Shown piece by piece: positions 1 to 8,289 of a stretch of DNA of 64,000 nucleotides; positions within the stretch are counted from its first letter, which is position 1, and the number at the start of each line of letters is the position of its first letter. Below the pieces are notes generated by a model that had not been told where the DNA came from, did not search any database, and saw only the letters and a list, made by a program, of their open reading frames with translations. Source of the DNA: Roseovarius sp. MMSF_3350 (lineage in GTDB: Bacteria; Pseudomonadota; Alphaproteobacteria; Rhodobacterales; Rhodobacteraceae); NCBI RefSeq assembly GCF_030733425.1, contig NZ_JASHIZ010000018.1:31667-95666 (forward strand), in the 5' to 3' direction. The position numbers and the translations under genes are program-made.

Positions 1-1
1 G

Positions 2-61
2 ACGGGCTGGGGCGTGATGAGCCTTAACCGGCTGGTGGCCGATCAATACGAAGGGGAATGA
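2..61 (+). CDS. pepA: C-terminal end of leucyl aminopeptidase (partial)
   Basis: Only the last 19 codons and the stop lie in the window; the reading frame enters from the left edge. The visible tail (TGWGVMSLNRLVADQYEGE) matches the usual end of M17 leucyl aminopeptidases, where a Gly-Trp-Gly stretch precedes the final helix. The stop overlaps the first holC start codon (ATGA), and pepA followed by holC is a common order in proteobacteria. The catalytic domain is outside the window, so the call rests on a short tail plus gene order. Confidence 0.65.
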   Translation, partial: TGWGVMSLNRLVADQYEGE

Positions 62-516
62 TGGGCGCGGTCTATTTCTATCACCTGACCCGCCGACCGC
101 TGGAGGCGACATTGCCCATGCTGCTGGACAAGGCGCGGGGCGCCGGATGGCGTGTGCTGGTGCGCGGCACCCAGGCGGCGCGGCTGGACTGGCTGGACGA
201 AAAGCTCTGGCTGGGCCCCGAGGACGGGTTTCTGCCGCATGGGCGCGAAGGCGGACCGCATGACGCCCGCCAGCCCATCCTGCTGGGCACGGGGGAGGCC
301 ACCAACGGGGCCTCCTGCATCATGAGCATCGACGGTGCCGAGGTCTCTTCCCAAGAGGTGCAGGCTCTGGAACGGACCTGCATCCTGTTCGACGGCAATG
401 ATGACCGGGCGCTGAACCACGCCCGCGGGCAGTGGAAGGCGCTGACCGGCGCGGGGTGTTCGGCGCAATACTGGTCCGAGGACTCTGGCCGCTGGGAGAA
501 GAAGGCCGAGGCGTAG
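58..516 (+). CDS. holC: DNA polymerase III subunit chi (HolC)
   Basis: A 152-residue protein of the chi family, the clamp-loader accessory that connects polymerase III holoenzyme to single-strand binding protein in the cytoplasm. Family features are the start (VYFYHLTRRPLE), the helix with LLDKARGAGWRVLVR, and the LDEKLWLGPEDGFLPHG stretch where DEKLW followed by a phenylalanine and histidine is typical. Two ATG codons lie in tandem at 58 and 61; either could start. The ATGA overlap with the preceding pepA stop suggests translational coupling. Length agrees with alphaproteobacterial HolC. Confidence 0.93.
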   Translation: MMGAVYFYHLTRRPLEATLPMLLDKARGAGWRVLVRGTQAARLDWLDEKLWLGPEDGFLPHGREGGPHDARQPILLGTGEATNGASCIMSIDGAEVSSQEVQALERTCILFDGNDDRALNHARGQWKALTGAGCSAQYWSEDSGRWEKKAEA

Positions 517-530
517 GGGCGGCGCGCCGT

Positions 531-1112
531 CTAGCGGGTAAGGATCATCCGTCCGTCGGAAATCTGCACGTTCGAGAACCGTTCGAGATAGCTCATACCC
601 AGGAGGGACCGGTCCAGTTCTCCGCCATTGACGGAGGCCGCGATGCCGCGATCCTCCAGCGGGCCGATGGTCAGACTGTCAAGCCGCACCGGCGCCGTGC
701 TGACCGTGCCGTTGGCCGTGCCCGCGCGCCCCACAAAGGCCAACTCGTCGGTGTTCAGCCCCGCACGTTCGGCGTCGGCGCGGGTCAGAACGATCAGCGT
801 GGCACCTGTATCCACGACGAAGTCCACCGGCGCGCCGTTTACCTGCGCCGTGACGTAGTAGTGGCCGTCCATCGCCCGACGCAGCTCGATCCGGTCCTCG
901 CCCAGGGTTCGATGTGCTGCAGGGGCTACGGTGTTGCGGATGTCGCCCCACAGCCCGACCGCCGCGATGCCGCCCACGAAGATGAGGCCCCAGACCACCG
1001 CATATTGCATGGTCTTGCCCAGAGAATTGCGGTTCTGGGCAAAGAACCACGCCACGACGGCGGCGCCGAGCAGCGCGAGGTAGAGCAGGCGGGCTGTATC
1101 ATCTCCGGTCAT
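531..1112 (-). CDS. membrane-anchored retroviral-type aspartic protease (clan AA, TIGR02281 family)
   Basis: A 193-residue protein with two N-terminal hydrophobic segments (about residues 8-22 and 36-53), then a single aspartic protease half-domain. The active-site motif is visible as VVDTGATLIVLT, and a second conserved patch reads LLGMSYLERFSNVQI near the C-terminus, typical of clan AA single-lobe proteases that work as dimers. The catalytic domain probably faces the periplasm. I chose the ATG at 1112 (MTGDDTARLL) because it directly precedes the first membrane helix; a GTG-type start 14 codons upstream is possible. The substrate is unknown. Confidence 0.85.
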   Translation of the reverse strand: MTGDDTARLLYLALLGAAVVAWFFAQNRNSLGKTMQYAVVWGLIFVGGIAAVGLWGDIRNTVAPAAHRTLGEDRIELRRAMDGHYYVTAQVNGAPVDFVVDTGATLIVLTRADAERAGLNTDELAFVGRAGTANGTVSTAPVRLDSLTIGPLEDRGIAASVNGGELDRSLLGMSYLERFSNVQISDGRMILTR

Positions 1113-1137
1113 GGCGCAATATATAAACAGCGCACCC

Positions 1138-1758
1138 TCAGCCCGCCAGCCCAAACCCTTTCAATCCGTCAAGCACGAACTGAACCGCCAGCGCGGCCAG
1201 AAGCATCCCCAGCAGGCGTGTGATCACGTTGATGCCGGTCCGCCCCAGGGCGCGTTCCAGCAGGCCCGCGGTCAGGAACAACAGGAAGACCAGGAGGACC
1301 ACGCTCAGCATCACGCCGATGACCCAAACCAACCCTTCGATCCCGGGCTGCTGGCCGGCCAGCAGGATCACGGTGGTGATGGCGCCCGGCCCGCCGATCA
1401 GCGGAATCGCCAGCGGATAAATCGACGGATCGTCGCGGTCGTCTTCCTCGTCCGCCTGATCCTTGCGCCGCTTGGTGCGCCGCTCGAACAGCATGTCGAG
1501 CGCGGTGAGGAACAACAAGAGACCGCCCGCGATGCGGAAGGCGGGCATCGAGATGCCGACGAACTCCAGCACGGATTCGCCGAAACTGGCGAAGATGATC
1601 AGGATCAGTGCACCGGCGATACAGGCGCGCAGGGCAATGGCGCGGCGGCGCGATGGGCTGTCGCCCTGGGTCAGCGCCACGAAGAGCGGGGTCATCCCGA
1701 TCGGGTCGATGATGACGAAAAGCGCCACCCAGGCGGTGATGAGGAAACTCGGGTCCAT
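1138..1758 (-). CDS. MarC/NAAT family inner membrane protein
   Basis: A 206-residue integral membrane protein with about six hydrophobic segments and a charged cytoplasmic loop in the middle (ERRTKRRKDQADEEDDRDD, residues about 92-110). MarC features include the N-terminal LFVIIDPIGMTPLFVALTQG and the repeat-like IPLIGGPGAITTVILLAG. Some family members were once called antibiotic-resistance proteins, but the transported substrate is not established. It lies 25 bases upstream, in transcription direction, of the aspartic protease gene and may be cotranscribed with it. Confidence 0.9.
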   Translation of the reverse strand: MDPSFLITAWVALFVIIDPIGMTPLFVALTQGDSPSRRRAIALRACIAGALILIIFASFGESVLEFVGISMPAFRIAGGLLLFLTALDMLFERRTKRRKDQADEEDDRDDPSIYPLAIPLIGGPGAITTVILLAGQQPGIEGLVWVIGVMLSVVLLVFLLFLTAGLLERALGRTGINVITRLLGMLLAALAVQFVLDGLKGFGLAG

Positions 1759-1804
1759 GCGCCATGGTTTGCGCCGGGATGCGGACGTTGTAAACCGTCC
1801 CGTT

Positions 1805-3661
1805 TCAGTTTTCGGCCGCGTCCAGCCGTTCCAGCGCGGCCAGCCAAAGCGCCTCGGCCCGGTCGAGCCCGTCCATCACCTCGGCATACTTGCGCTGCCA
1901 CGCTTCCATGTCGTCTGCCTTGGCGTCGTCATAAATTGTGGGATCGGCGAGCTTGGCCGCGATCTTGTCGCGCATCACGTTCAGCTTTTCCACGCGCTGC
2001 TCGCAGGTTTTTACCTCGTGCCGCAGTCCAAGGATGGCATCGCGGGATGGGCGCTTGGGCTTCGGCGCAGGTTTCTCCGCCGCCGCGTCCTTTTTCGCAG
2101 GCTTCTGGTCCAGCAGGGCAGCGCGATAGGTCTGCAGGTCGCCCTCGTATGGTTTGACCGTGCCGTCCTTGACCAGCCACAGCCGGTCGGCCACCAATTG
2201 CAGCAGGTGCATGTCGTGGCTGACCAGGATGATCGCGCCGGTGTAATCCGTGAGCGCCTCGACCAAGGCCTCGCGGCTTTCGATATCGAGGTGGTTGGTC
2301 GGCTCGTCGAGGATCAGCATGTGCGGCGCGTCGGTGGTGGCCAGCATCAGCGACAGCCGCGCCTTTTGTCCGCCAGACAGTTTGGCCACCTTCGTGTCGG
2401 CCTGTTCCGCGCCGATCCCGAAGCCGCCCAGCCGAGCGCGCAGCTTGGCCTGGCCGTCATCGGGATAGAGGCGGCGGATGTGATCGAGCGGGCTCTCGTC
2501 GAGGTGCAACTCGTCGACCTGGTGCTGCGCGAAGTAACCCACGCGCAGCTTCGAGGCGGCGTGCTTCTTTCCGTCCAGCACCTCAAGTTTGCCCGATAAC
2601 AGCTTGGAAAGCGTGGATTTCCCTTCTCCGTTGCGCCCCAGAAGCGCGATCCGGTCGTCCTGGTCGATGCGCAGCGAAAGGCGCTGCAATACCGGCACAC
2701 CGTCATAGCCCGTGGCCACATTGTCCAGCCGCAGGATCGGTGGCGACAGCTGGTCGGGCTCGGGAAAGGTAAAGCGGCGCAGCGCGGCCTCTTGCGGGCG
2801 CGAGATCGGCTTCATCTTTTCCAGCGCCTTGATGCGGGACTGGGCCTGTTTCGCCTTGTCCGCCTTGTAGCGGAAGCGGTCGACATAGGATTGCAGGTGG
2901 GCGCGACGGGCCTCCTGCTTTTTCGCCTCGGCCTCGGCATTGGCGAGTCTCGCGGCGCGGGTCTCGGCGAAGGTGTCGTAGCCGCCCTGATAGAGCGTCA
3001 GTTTCCGGTCCTCCAGATGCAGGATGGAACCCACGGCACGATTCAGCAGTCCGCGGTCGTGGCTAATGACCAGAACGGTATGGGGATAGCGGGCAAGGTA
3101 GCTTTCCAGCCAGAGCGCGCCTTCGAGATCCAGATAGTTGGTGGGCTCGTCGAGCAGCAGCAGGTCGGGGGCGGTGAAAAGCACCGCGGCCAGCGCCACG
3201 CGCATCCGCCAGCCGCCCGAGAAGGCCGAACAGGGCTGGGCCTGTTCCTCGTCGGTGAACCCCAGGCCCTTGAGGATGGTGGCGGCGCGGGCCTCGGCGC
3301 TCCAGGCGTCGATATCGGCCAGCCGCGTCTGGATCTCGGCGATGCGGGTGCCGTCCTCCGAGGTTTCGGCCTCTGCCATCAGCGCGCTGCGTTCGGTGTC
3401 GGCGGCCAGGACCGTGTCGATCAGCGACACGTCGTTGCCCGGCACCTCCTGGTCGACGCCGCCGATACGGGCGCGCTCGGGCATGGAGATCGTGCCCGTG
3501 TCCAGCGGCAACTCGCCCCGGATCATGCGAAAGAGCGTGGTCTTGCCGGTGCCGTTGCGGCCCACCAGCCCGACCTTGTGGCCGGCAGGGATAACGGCCG
3601 ACGCGCCCTCGATCAGGGGGCGGCCAGCGACCGAGAAACTTATGTTATCAAGACGCAACAT
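1805..3661 (-). CDS. ABC-F family ATP-binding cassette ATPase
   Basis: A 618-residue soluble protein with two ABC domains and no membrane segments. Walker A sites are [14 protein letters not shown] (about residue 32) and [15 protein letters not shown] (about residue 340). Signature motifs are [12 protein letters not shown] and [13 protein letters not shown], each followed by a [11 protein letters not shown] or [11 protein letters not shown]alker B. The charged inter-domain linker and a lysine-rich, coiled-coil-like C-terminal tail fit the Uup/YheS branch, which acts on ribosomes or DNA intermediates rather than transporting solutes. The ATG at 3661 was chosen; a GTG two codons upstream is possible. 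Its promoter region is shared, back to back, with ndk. Confidence 0.93.
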   Translation of the reverse strand: MLRLDNISFSVAGRPLIEGASAVIPAGHKVGLVGRNGTGKTTLFRMIRGELPLDTGTISMPERARIGGVDQEVPGNDVSLIDTVLAADTERSALMAEAETSEDGTRIAEIQTRLADIDAWSAEARAATILKGLGFTDEEQAQPCSAFSGGWRMRVALAAVLFTAPDLLLLDEPTNYLDLEGALWLESYLARYPHTVLVISHDRGLLNRAVGSILHLEDRKLTLYQGGYDTFAETRAARLANAEAEAKKQEARRAHLQSYVDRFRYKADKAKQAQSRIKALEKMKPISRPQEAALRRFTFPEPDQLSPPILRLDNVATGYDGVPVLQRLSLRIDQDDRIALLGRNGEGKSTLSKLLSGKLEVLDGKKHAASKLRVGYFAQHQVDELHLDESPLDHIRRLYPDDGQAKLRARLGGFGIGAEQADTKVAKLSGGQKARLSLMLATTDAPHMLILDEPTNHLDIESREALVEALTDYTGAIILVSHDMHLLQLVADRLWLVKDGTVKPYEGDLQTYRAALLDQKPAKKDAAAEKPAPKPKRPSRDAILGLRHEVKTCEQRVEKLNVMRDKIAAKLADPTIYDDAKADDMEAWQRKYAEVMDGLDRAEALWLAALERLDAAEN

Positions 3662-3794
3662 GCGCACCGCATGCCGTATCGCGCCGGCGCCGTCAATCGC
3701 AGCTTTTCAATCACGCACCCCCATGCTATCGGGGCGCCGAATGACGGCGCAGGCATGGGGTTTGCGCCATGACTATTTACGAAAAGAGGCTCCA

Positions 3795-4217
3795 ATGGCT
3801 GTCGAACGCACGCTCAGCATCATCAAACCCGATGCCACCAAACGCAACCTGACCGGCAAGATCAACGCCAAGTTCGAGGATGCCGGCCTGCGCATCATCG
3901 CGCAGAAGCGGATTCACCTTTCCAAGGCGCAAGCCGGCGTGTTCTACGCCGTGCATTCCGAGCGTCCGTTCTACGACGAACTGTGCGAATTCATGGCGTC
4001 CGAGCCGGTCGTCGTGCAGGTGCTGGAAGGCGAAGGCGCGATTGCCAAGAACCGCGAAGTGATGGGCGCCACGAACCCCGCCGATGCGGCGCCGGGCACG
4101 ATCCGCGCGGAATTCGCGGAATCGGTCGGCGAGAACTCGGTCCACGGGTCCGACGCGCCGGAGACGGCGGCGGTGGAAATCGCCTATTTCTTCTCGGGCC
4201 TGGAACTGGTCGGCTGA
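3795..4217 (+). CDS. ndk: nucleoside diphosphate kinase
   Basis: A 140-residue cytoplasmic enzyme that transfers the gamma phosphate of ATP to nucleoside diphosphates through a phosphohistidine. The N-terminal [16 protein letters not shown], the [15 protein letters not shown] stretch and the active-site [17 protein letters not shown] (catalytic His in NSVHGSD) are all present. Start ATG 3795 has an AAAAGAGG ribosome-binding site about 6 bases upstream. The upstream in-frame extension runs over the ABC-F gene on the other strand and is not coding. A strong terminator follows directly. Confidence 0.98.
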   Translation: MAVERTLSIIKPDATKRNLTGKINAKFEDAGLRIIAQKRIHLSKAQAGVFYAVHSERPFYDELCEFMASEPVVVQVLEGEGAIAKNREVMGATNPADAAPGTIRAEFAESVGENSVHGSDAPETAAVEIAYFFSGLELVG

Positions 4218-4240
4218 TTGCGCCGAGACAGAATTTTCGG

Positions 4241-4275
4241 AACGGCGCGGTCTTCGGGGCGCGCCGTTTTCGTTT
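4241..4275 (+). terminator. intrinsic terminator after ndk
   Basis: A 9-bp perfect stem (AACGGCGCG at 4241-4249 with CGCGCCGTT at 4260-4268) around a 10-base loop, followed by TTCGTTT. It lies 24 bases after the ndk stop. The T-rich tail is only on the plus strand, so it should stop ndk transcription. Confidence 0.8.
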
Positions 4276-4287
4276 GCGCGAGACGTT

Positions 4288-4413
4288 TCAGATCGCGGCG
4301 AAGTCGTTGAAGACCTGCCTGGACACGATCACCTTCGCTTCTTGCGTTGCCGTGCTGCGCGGCGTCGGGGCGGGTGTCTGCGACTTGCGGGGAAGGTCGG
4401 GGGTCGTTGCCAT
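4288..4413 (-). CDS. 41-residue hypothetical small protein
   Basis: A short reading frame with a near-ideal ribosome-binding site: AAAAAGGAG 7 bases before the ATG at 4413. The product is basic and proline/threonine-rich at the N-terminus (MATTPDLPRKSQTPAPTPRS) and ends in a more regular segment (EAKVIVSRQVFNDFAAI). There is no membrane segment or cysteine. It is convergent with ndk, whose terminator sits just beyond its stop, and divergent from the cupin-type regulator gene. I do not recognise a family. The Shine-Dalgarno strength and clean position between two transcription units support a real gene. Confidence 0.6.
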   Translation of the reverse strand: MATTPDLPRKSQTPAPTPRSTATQEAKVIVSRQVFNDFAAI

Positions 4414-4512
4414 GTGCCTGCTCCTTTTTGAGGTCAGGCCGGCCGAACAGCGCCGACCGGCGCCAAGTTATCCGGTCAGGGTGTCGGCAAAGGCTGTCAG
4501 GAATTGGGCCGA

Positions 4513-4532
4513 AATGTGGCGGGAATGTGGCG
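4513..4532. promoter_or_regulatory. direct repeat upstream of the cupin regulator gene
   Basis: AATGTGGCG occurs twice, at 4513-4521 and 4524-4532, with an 11-bp period that puts both copies on one face of the helix. It lies about 80 bases before the regulator start and about 100 bases before the start of the divergent small gene. Such phased repeats often bind regulators; which protein binds here is unknown. Confidence 0.35.
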
Positions 4533-4611
4533 TGCTGCTCGGATTTTTATATCGCAATCCGGGCTGACACCGTGCAAGGGTAAGTTTCGAAACGAGAAAA
4601 GCGCGCATATC

Positions 4612-5244
4612 ATGGCCCAAGGCAAGCTCAACCAGGACCCGCACAAGGTTCGTGAACACCAGGACATGAACCTGGAAACCGCCATCGGGCGGGCGGTGCG
4701 CGAGTTCCGCAAGACCCGCGGCATGACCGTCTCGGACCTGTCGGACGTGACCGGCCTTTCGGTCGGGATGCTGTCCAAGATCGAGAACGGGGTCACGTCG
4801 TCGTCCCTGACCACGTTGCAGGCGCTTTCGGCGGCGCTCAGTGTGCCGATCACCGCGTTCTTTCGCCGGTTCGAGGAACGGCGCGAGGTCGTGCACGTCA
4901 AGGCGGGAGAGGCAGTGGAGATGGAGCGTGCCGGAACGCGAGCCGGGCACCAATACAACCTTCTGGGCCATATCGGCGCCAACAACAGTGGCGTCGTGGT
5001 GGAGCCCTATCTGATCACGCTGAACGAGGAATCGGACGTCTTTCCCACGTTTCAGCATGAGGGGATCGAGCTTCTTTATATACTGGAGGGCGAGGTGGGA
5101 TACCGCCACGGCGAGCAGAGCTTTCATTTGCGGCCCGGAGACAGCCTGTTCTTCGACGCCGACGCGCCGCATGGTCCGGACCAGCTCTTGCGCCTGCCGA
5201 TCCGATATCTGTCAGTGATCTCGTACCCGCAGGGCGACCGGTAG
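4612..5244 (+). CDS. XRE-type helix-turn-helix regulator with C-terminal cupin sensor domain
   Basis: A 210-residue transcription factor. Residues about 20-75 form the XRE helix-turn-helix (AIGRAVREFRKTRGMTVSDL, then SVGMLSKIENG). Residues about 120-205 form a cupin that probably binds a small ligand (EGIELLYILEGEVGYRHG, LRPGDSLFFDADAPHG). Regulators of this build often control amine, amino-acid or polyamine genes. The ATG at 4612 was chosen over upstream in-frame starts because the preceding residues are not family-like. It is followed after 87 bases by glxB in the same direction, so it is the likely controller of the glx/glnT/TRAP cluster. Confidence 0.88.
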   Translation: MAQGKLNQDPHKVREHQDMNLETAIGRAVREFRKTRGMTVSDLSDVTGLSVGMLSKIENGVTSSSLTTLQALSAALSVPITAFFRRFEERREVVHVKAGEAVEMERAGTRAGHQYNLLGHIGANNSGVVVEPYLITLNEESDVFPTFQHEGIELLYILEGEVGYRHGEQSFHLRPGDSLFFDADAPHGPDQLLRLPIRYLSVISYPQGDR

Positions 5245-5265
5245 AATATTCCTATCAAGAATATT
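5244..5265. promoter_or_regulatory. candidate operator with repeated GAATATT half-sites
   Basis: GAATATT occurs at 5244-5250 and again at 5259-5265 (15-bp spacing); the first copy extends to the palindrome GAATATTC. This AT-rich patch starts at the last base of the regulator gene and lies about 70 bases before glxB in an otherwise GC-rich region. It is the most obvious site for the upstream cupin regulator, but this is inferred from position only. Confidence 0.4.
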
Positions 5266-5304
5266 TAATTCCCTCTATTGCATATTGCCGTAGGTCGTAA
5301 TAGC

Positions 5305-5331
5305 GTCTCCTGAGCATTAGGAGACATCGGA
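5305..5331 (+). promoter_or_regulatory. hairpin that hides the glxB ribosome-binding site
   Basis: GTCTCCT (5305-5311) pairs perfectly with AGGAGAC (5319-5325) across a 7-base loop. The right arm is itself the Shine-Dalgarno sequence of glxB, whose ATG follows 6 bases later. In RNA the ribosome-binding site would therefore be closed in the default fold, suggesting translational control or coupling. Confidence 0.5.
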
Positions 5332-6225
5332 ATGTGTGGAATCGTTGGACTGTTCCTTAAGGACAAGACGCTCGAGCCTCGCTTGGGTGAAATGCTGACT
5401 GAAATGCTGATCACGATGTCCGACCGCGGGCCCGATAGCGCCGGCATCGCGGTTTACGGCACGGATCGGGACGGGCAGGCGAAGCTGACGCTTCAGGCCG
5501 CCGAGCCGAGCCAGTTCGAAGGACTGGCCGAGGAGATCGGCAACGAGGTTGGCGCGACCATCGAGCAAAGGGTGATCGACACTCATGCCGTGCTGGGATT
5601 GCCGCAGGACAAGCTGTCGGCGGCGCGGCAGGCGATCAAGCGGCTGCGCCCGGATATACGGGTGATGAGCGCAGGCGACATCATCGAGATCTACAAGGAA
5701 GTCGGCCTGCCGGGGGACGTGGCGAAACGGTTCGACATTCCCAAGCTGACCGGCAGCCACGGCATCGGGCACACCCGCATGGCCACGGAAAGCGCGGTCA
5801 CAACGCTGGGGGCGCACCCGTTTTCCACGGGCGCGGATCAGTGTCTTGTGCATAACGGCTCGCTCAGCAATCACAACGCGCTGCGCCGGCAACTGGCGCG
5901 CGAGGGCATCGAGGTCGAGACGCAGAACGACACCGAGGTGGCCGCGGCCTATCTAACCTGGAAAATGCAGCAGGGTCATACACTTGGTGAAGCGCTGGAG
6001 GCGGGGCTGGCGGATCTCGACGGCTTCTACACGTTCGTCGTGGGCACCAAGGACGGCTTTGGTGTCGTGCGCGACCCCATCGCCTGCAAGCCGGCCGTGA
6101 TGGCTGAAACCGACCAATACGTGGCCTTCGGCAGCGAGTATCGCGCGTTGGTGAACCTTCCGGGCATCGAGGATGCCCGCGTGTGGGAACCCGAACCCGC
6201 CACCGTTTATTTCTGGAGCCACTGA
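5332..6225 (+). CDS. glxB: class II glutamine amidotransferase, GlxB/MgsA type
   Basis: A 297-residue glutaminase domain of the Ntn-hydrolase type. The start MCGIVGLF gives the N-terminal nucleophile Cys2 after Met removal. Family motifs follow: MSDRGPDSAGIAVYG, GIGHTRMATES, HPFSTGADQCLVHNGSLSNHN and NDTEVAAAYL. It should release ammonia from glutamine for a glutamate-synthase-like partner. The next genes, glxC and glxD, supply the other two parts of a split GOGAT, as in the glxBCD set and in the mgsABC N-methylglutamate synthase. The stop is 1 base before the glxC start. It differs from PurF in length and partner context. Confidence 0.88.
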   Translation: MCGIVGLFLKDKTLEPRLGEMLTEMLITMSDRGPDSAGIAVYGTDRDGQAKLTLQAAEPSQFEGLAEEIGNEVGATIEQRVIDTHAVLGLPQDKLSAARQAIKRLRPDIRVMSAGDIIEIYKEVGLPGDVAKRFDIPKLTGSHGIGHTRMATESAVTTLGAHPFSTGADQCLVHNGSLSNHNALRRQLAREGIEVETQNDTEVAAAYLTWKMQQGHTLGEALEAGLADLDGFYTFVVGTKDGFGVVRDPIACKPAVMAETDQYVAFGSEYRALVNLPGIEDARVWEPEPATVYFWSH

Positions 6226-6226
6226 C

Positions 6227-6898
6227 ATGCAGACTTACGATTTGGAAGCGGACGGGCTGCGCGGGCTGAATGCCACGCTGCAAGGGGCCAGCGGCAACGA
6301 GACCGGCTGGGAAGTCGTCAATCCGCGTGGCAGCCACGCCATCGCCGTGGGGCTGGATGCACCGCTGGACGTGACCGTGAAGGGCTCGACCGGCTATTAC
6401 TGTGCGGGCATGAACCAGCAGGCGACAGTGCGGGTGGCCGGCAATGTCGGCCCCGGCGTGGCCGAGAACATGATGAGCGGCACGGTGATCGTCGAGGGCG
6501 ATGCCAGCCAGTATGCCGGGGCGACCGGGCATGGTGGGCTGCTTGTGATCAAGGGTAATGCCTCGTCGCGCTGCGGGATCTCGATGAAGGGGATCGACAT
6601 CGTCGTGGGCGGCAACGTGGGGCATATGTCGGCCTTCATGGGTCAGAAGGGGCACCTGGTGGTCTGCGGGGATGCGGGCGACGCGCTTGGCGACTCGATC
6701 TACGAGGCGAAGCTGTTCGTGCGCGGTAGCGTCAAAAGCCTGGGCGCGGACTGCATCGAGAAGGAGATGCGGCCGGAGCATGTCGAGAAGCTGACCGAAT
6801 TGCTGGAAAAGGCCGGGATCGACGCCGATCCGTCCGAGTTCAAGCGCTATGGCTCGGCTCGCAAGCTCTACAATTTCAAAGTCGACAACGCCTATTGA
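6227..6898 (+). CDS. glxC: glutamate synthase GXGXG-domain protein, GlxC/MgsB type
   Basis: A 223-residue protein corresponding to the C-terminal beta-helix domain of the glutamate synthase large subunit, here a separate polypeptide. The repeated Gly-Asx-Val/Ala pattern is visible (VRVAGNVGPGVAENMMSG, VIVEGDASQYAGATGHGG, IVVGGNVGHMS, VCGDAGDALGDS), as expected of a right-handed helix. The ATG at 6227 was chosen; the upstream in-frame 18 codons lie inside glxB. A partner for GlxB and GlxD in one amidotransferase-oxidoreductase complex is the natural reading. Confidence 0.87.
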   Translation: MQTYDLEADGLRGLNATLQGASGNETGWEVVNPRGSHAIAVGLDAPLDVTVKGSTGYYCAGMNQQATVRVAGNVGPGVAENMMSGTVIVEGDASQYAGATGHGGLLVIKGNASSRCGISMKGIDIVVGGNVGHMSAFMGQKGHLVVCGDAGDALGDSIYEAKLFVRGSVKSLGADCIEKEMRPEHVEKLTELLEKAGIDADPSEFKRYGSARKLYNFKVDNAY

Positions 6899-6910
6899 GG
6901 AGACGGACCC

Positions 6911-8248
6911 ATGAGCGACAATCAAAAATCCGCTCCGCGGACTTTGCCAAGATATTCCAATACGTTCACGCCGGACGTTAATGCGGAAATCCGCCGGGCG
7001 GCAGCCACCGGCATCTACGATATCCGAGGCGGCGGGGCCAAGCGGAAGGTGCCACATTTCGATGACCTGGTGTTCCTGGGCGCGTCCATGTCGCGCTATC
7101 CGCTGGAGGGCTACCGCGAACGCTGCGACACGAACGTGGTGCTGGGCACGCGCTATGCTAAGAAGCCGATCGAGCTGAAGATCCCGATCACTATCGCAGG
7201 CATGAGTTTCGGCGCGCTGTCGGCGCAAGCGAAAGAGGCACTTGGGCGGGGAGCGTCGATGGCCGGGACCTCGACCACCACGGGCGATGGCGGGATGACG
7301 CCCGAAGAGCGGGGGCAGTCGAAAACGCTTGTGTATCAATATCTTCCAAGCCGTTACGGGATGAACCCGGTCGACCTGCGCAAGGCGGATGCCATCGAAG
7401 TCGTTGTCGGTCAGGGTGCCAAGCCTGGCGGCGGCGGGATGCTTTTGGGCCAGAAAATCTCGGACCGTGTGGCCGAGATGCGCACCCTGCCCAAGGGGAT
7501 CGACCAGCGCTCGGCCTGTCGTCACCCGGACTGGACGGGGCCCGATGACCTGGAGATCAAGATCCTCGAGCTGCGCGAGATCACCGGCTGGGAAAAACCG
7601 ATCTACGTCAAGGTCGGCGCAGCGCGCCCGTTCTTCGACACGACGCTAGCCGTGAAGGCCGGGGCGGACGTGGTGGTGATCGACGGCATGCAGGGCGGCA
7701 CGGCGGCCACGCAGGACGTCTTTATCGAACATGTCGGCATCCCGACATTGGCGTGTATCCGCGAGGCAGTAGCCGCGCTTCAGGAGCTGGGCATGCACCG
7801 CAAGGTGCAGCTGATCGTCTCGGGCGGCATCCGCACCGGCGCCGATGTCGCCAAGGCGCTGGCGCTTGGGGCCGACGCGGTCAGCATCGGCACGGCCGCC
7901 ATGGTGGCGATCGGCGACAACGACCCCAAGTGGGAGGCCGAGTACAACGCGCTTGGCTCCACCGCCGGGGCCTATGACGACTGGCACGAGGGCCGCGACC
8001 CGGCGGGCATTTCCACCCAGGACCCGGAACTCTCGAAACGCCTTGATCCGGTCGAGGCCGGGCGGCGGCTGAACAACTACCTCAAGGTTCTGACGCTGGA
8101 GGCACAGACGCTGGCCCGTGCCTGCGGCAAGAACCACGTGCACAACCTGGAGCCAGAAGATTTACAAGCTCTTACCGTGGAGGCCGCCGCGATGGCGCGG
8201 GTGCCTCTGGCGGGAACCTCTTGGATTCCCGGACAGGGCGGTATGTAA
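6911..8248 (+). CDS. glxD: FMN-binding glutamate synthase domain protein, GlxD/MgsC type
   Basis: A 445-residue protein equal to the central and FMN domains of the glutamate synthase large subunit. Visible motifs include ITIAGMSFGALSAQAKEAL, the GAKPGGGGMLLGQKIS phosphate-binding loop, KVGAARPF, DGMQGGTAATQD and IVSGGIRTGADVAKALALGADAVSIG, which complete a TIM-barrel FMN site. Cysteines seen in full-length GOGAT for the 3Fe-4S cluster are reduced here, with candidates near RSACRHP and LARACGKNH. It follows glxC after 12 bases with a GAGGAG ribosome-binding site. It should join an acceptor 2-oxo acid with ammonia or an amine. Confidence 0.88.
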   Translation: MSDNQKSAPRTLPRYSNTFTPDVNAEIRRAAATGIYDIRGGGAKRKVPHFDDLVFLGASMSRYPLEGYRERCDTNVVLGTRYAKKPIELKIPITIAGMSFGALSAQAKEALGRGASMAGTSTTTGDGGMTPEERGQSKTLVYQYLPSRYGMNPVDLRKADAIEVVVGQGAKPGGGGMLLGQKISDRVAEMRTLPKGIDQRSACRHPDWTGPDDLEIKILELREITGWEKPIYVKVGAARPFFDTTLAVKAGADVVVIDGMQGGTAATQDVFIEHVGIPTLACIREAVAALQELGMHRKVQLIVSGGIRTGADVAKALALGADAVSIGTAAMVAIGDNDPKWEAEYNALGSTAGAYDDWHEGRDPAGISTQDPELSKRLDPVEAGRRLNNYLKVLTLEAQTLARACGKNHVHNLEPEDLQALTVEAAAMARVPLAGTSWIPGQGGM

Positions 8249-8289
8249 TCACGACAACAATCATAATGACAAGAAACGGGGAGACGACC

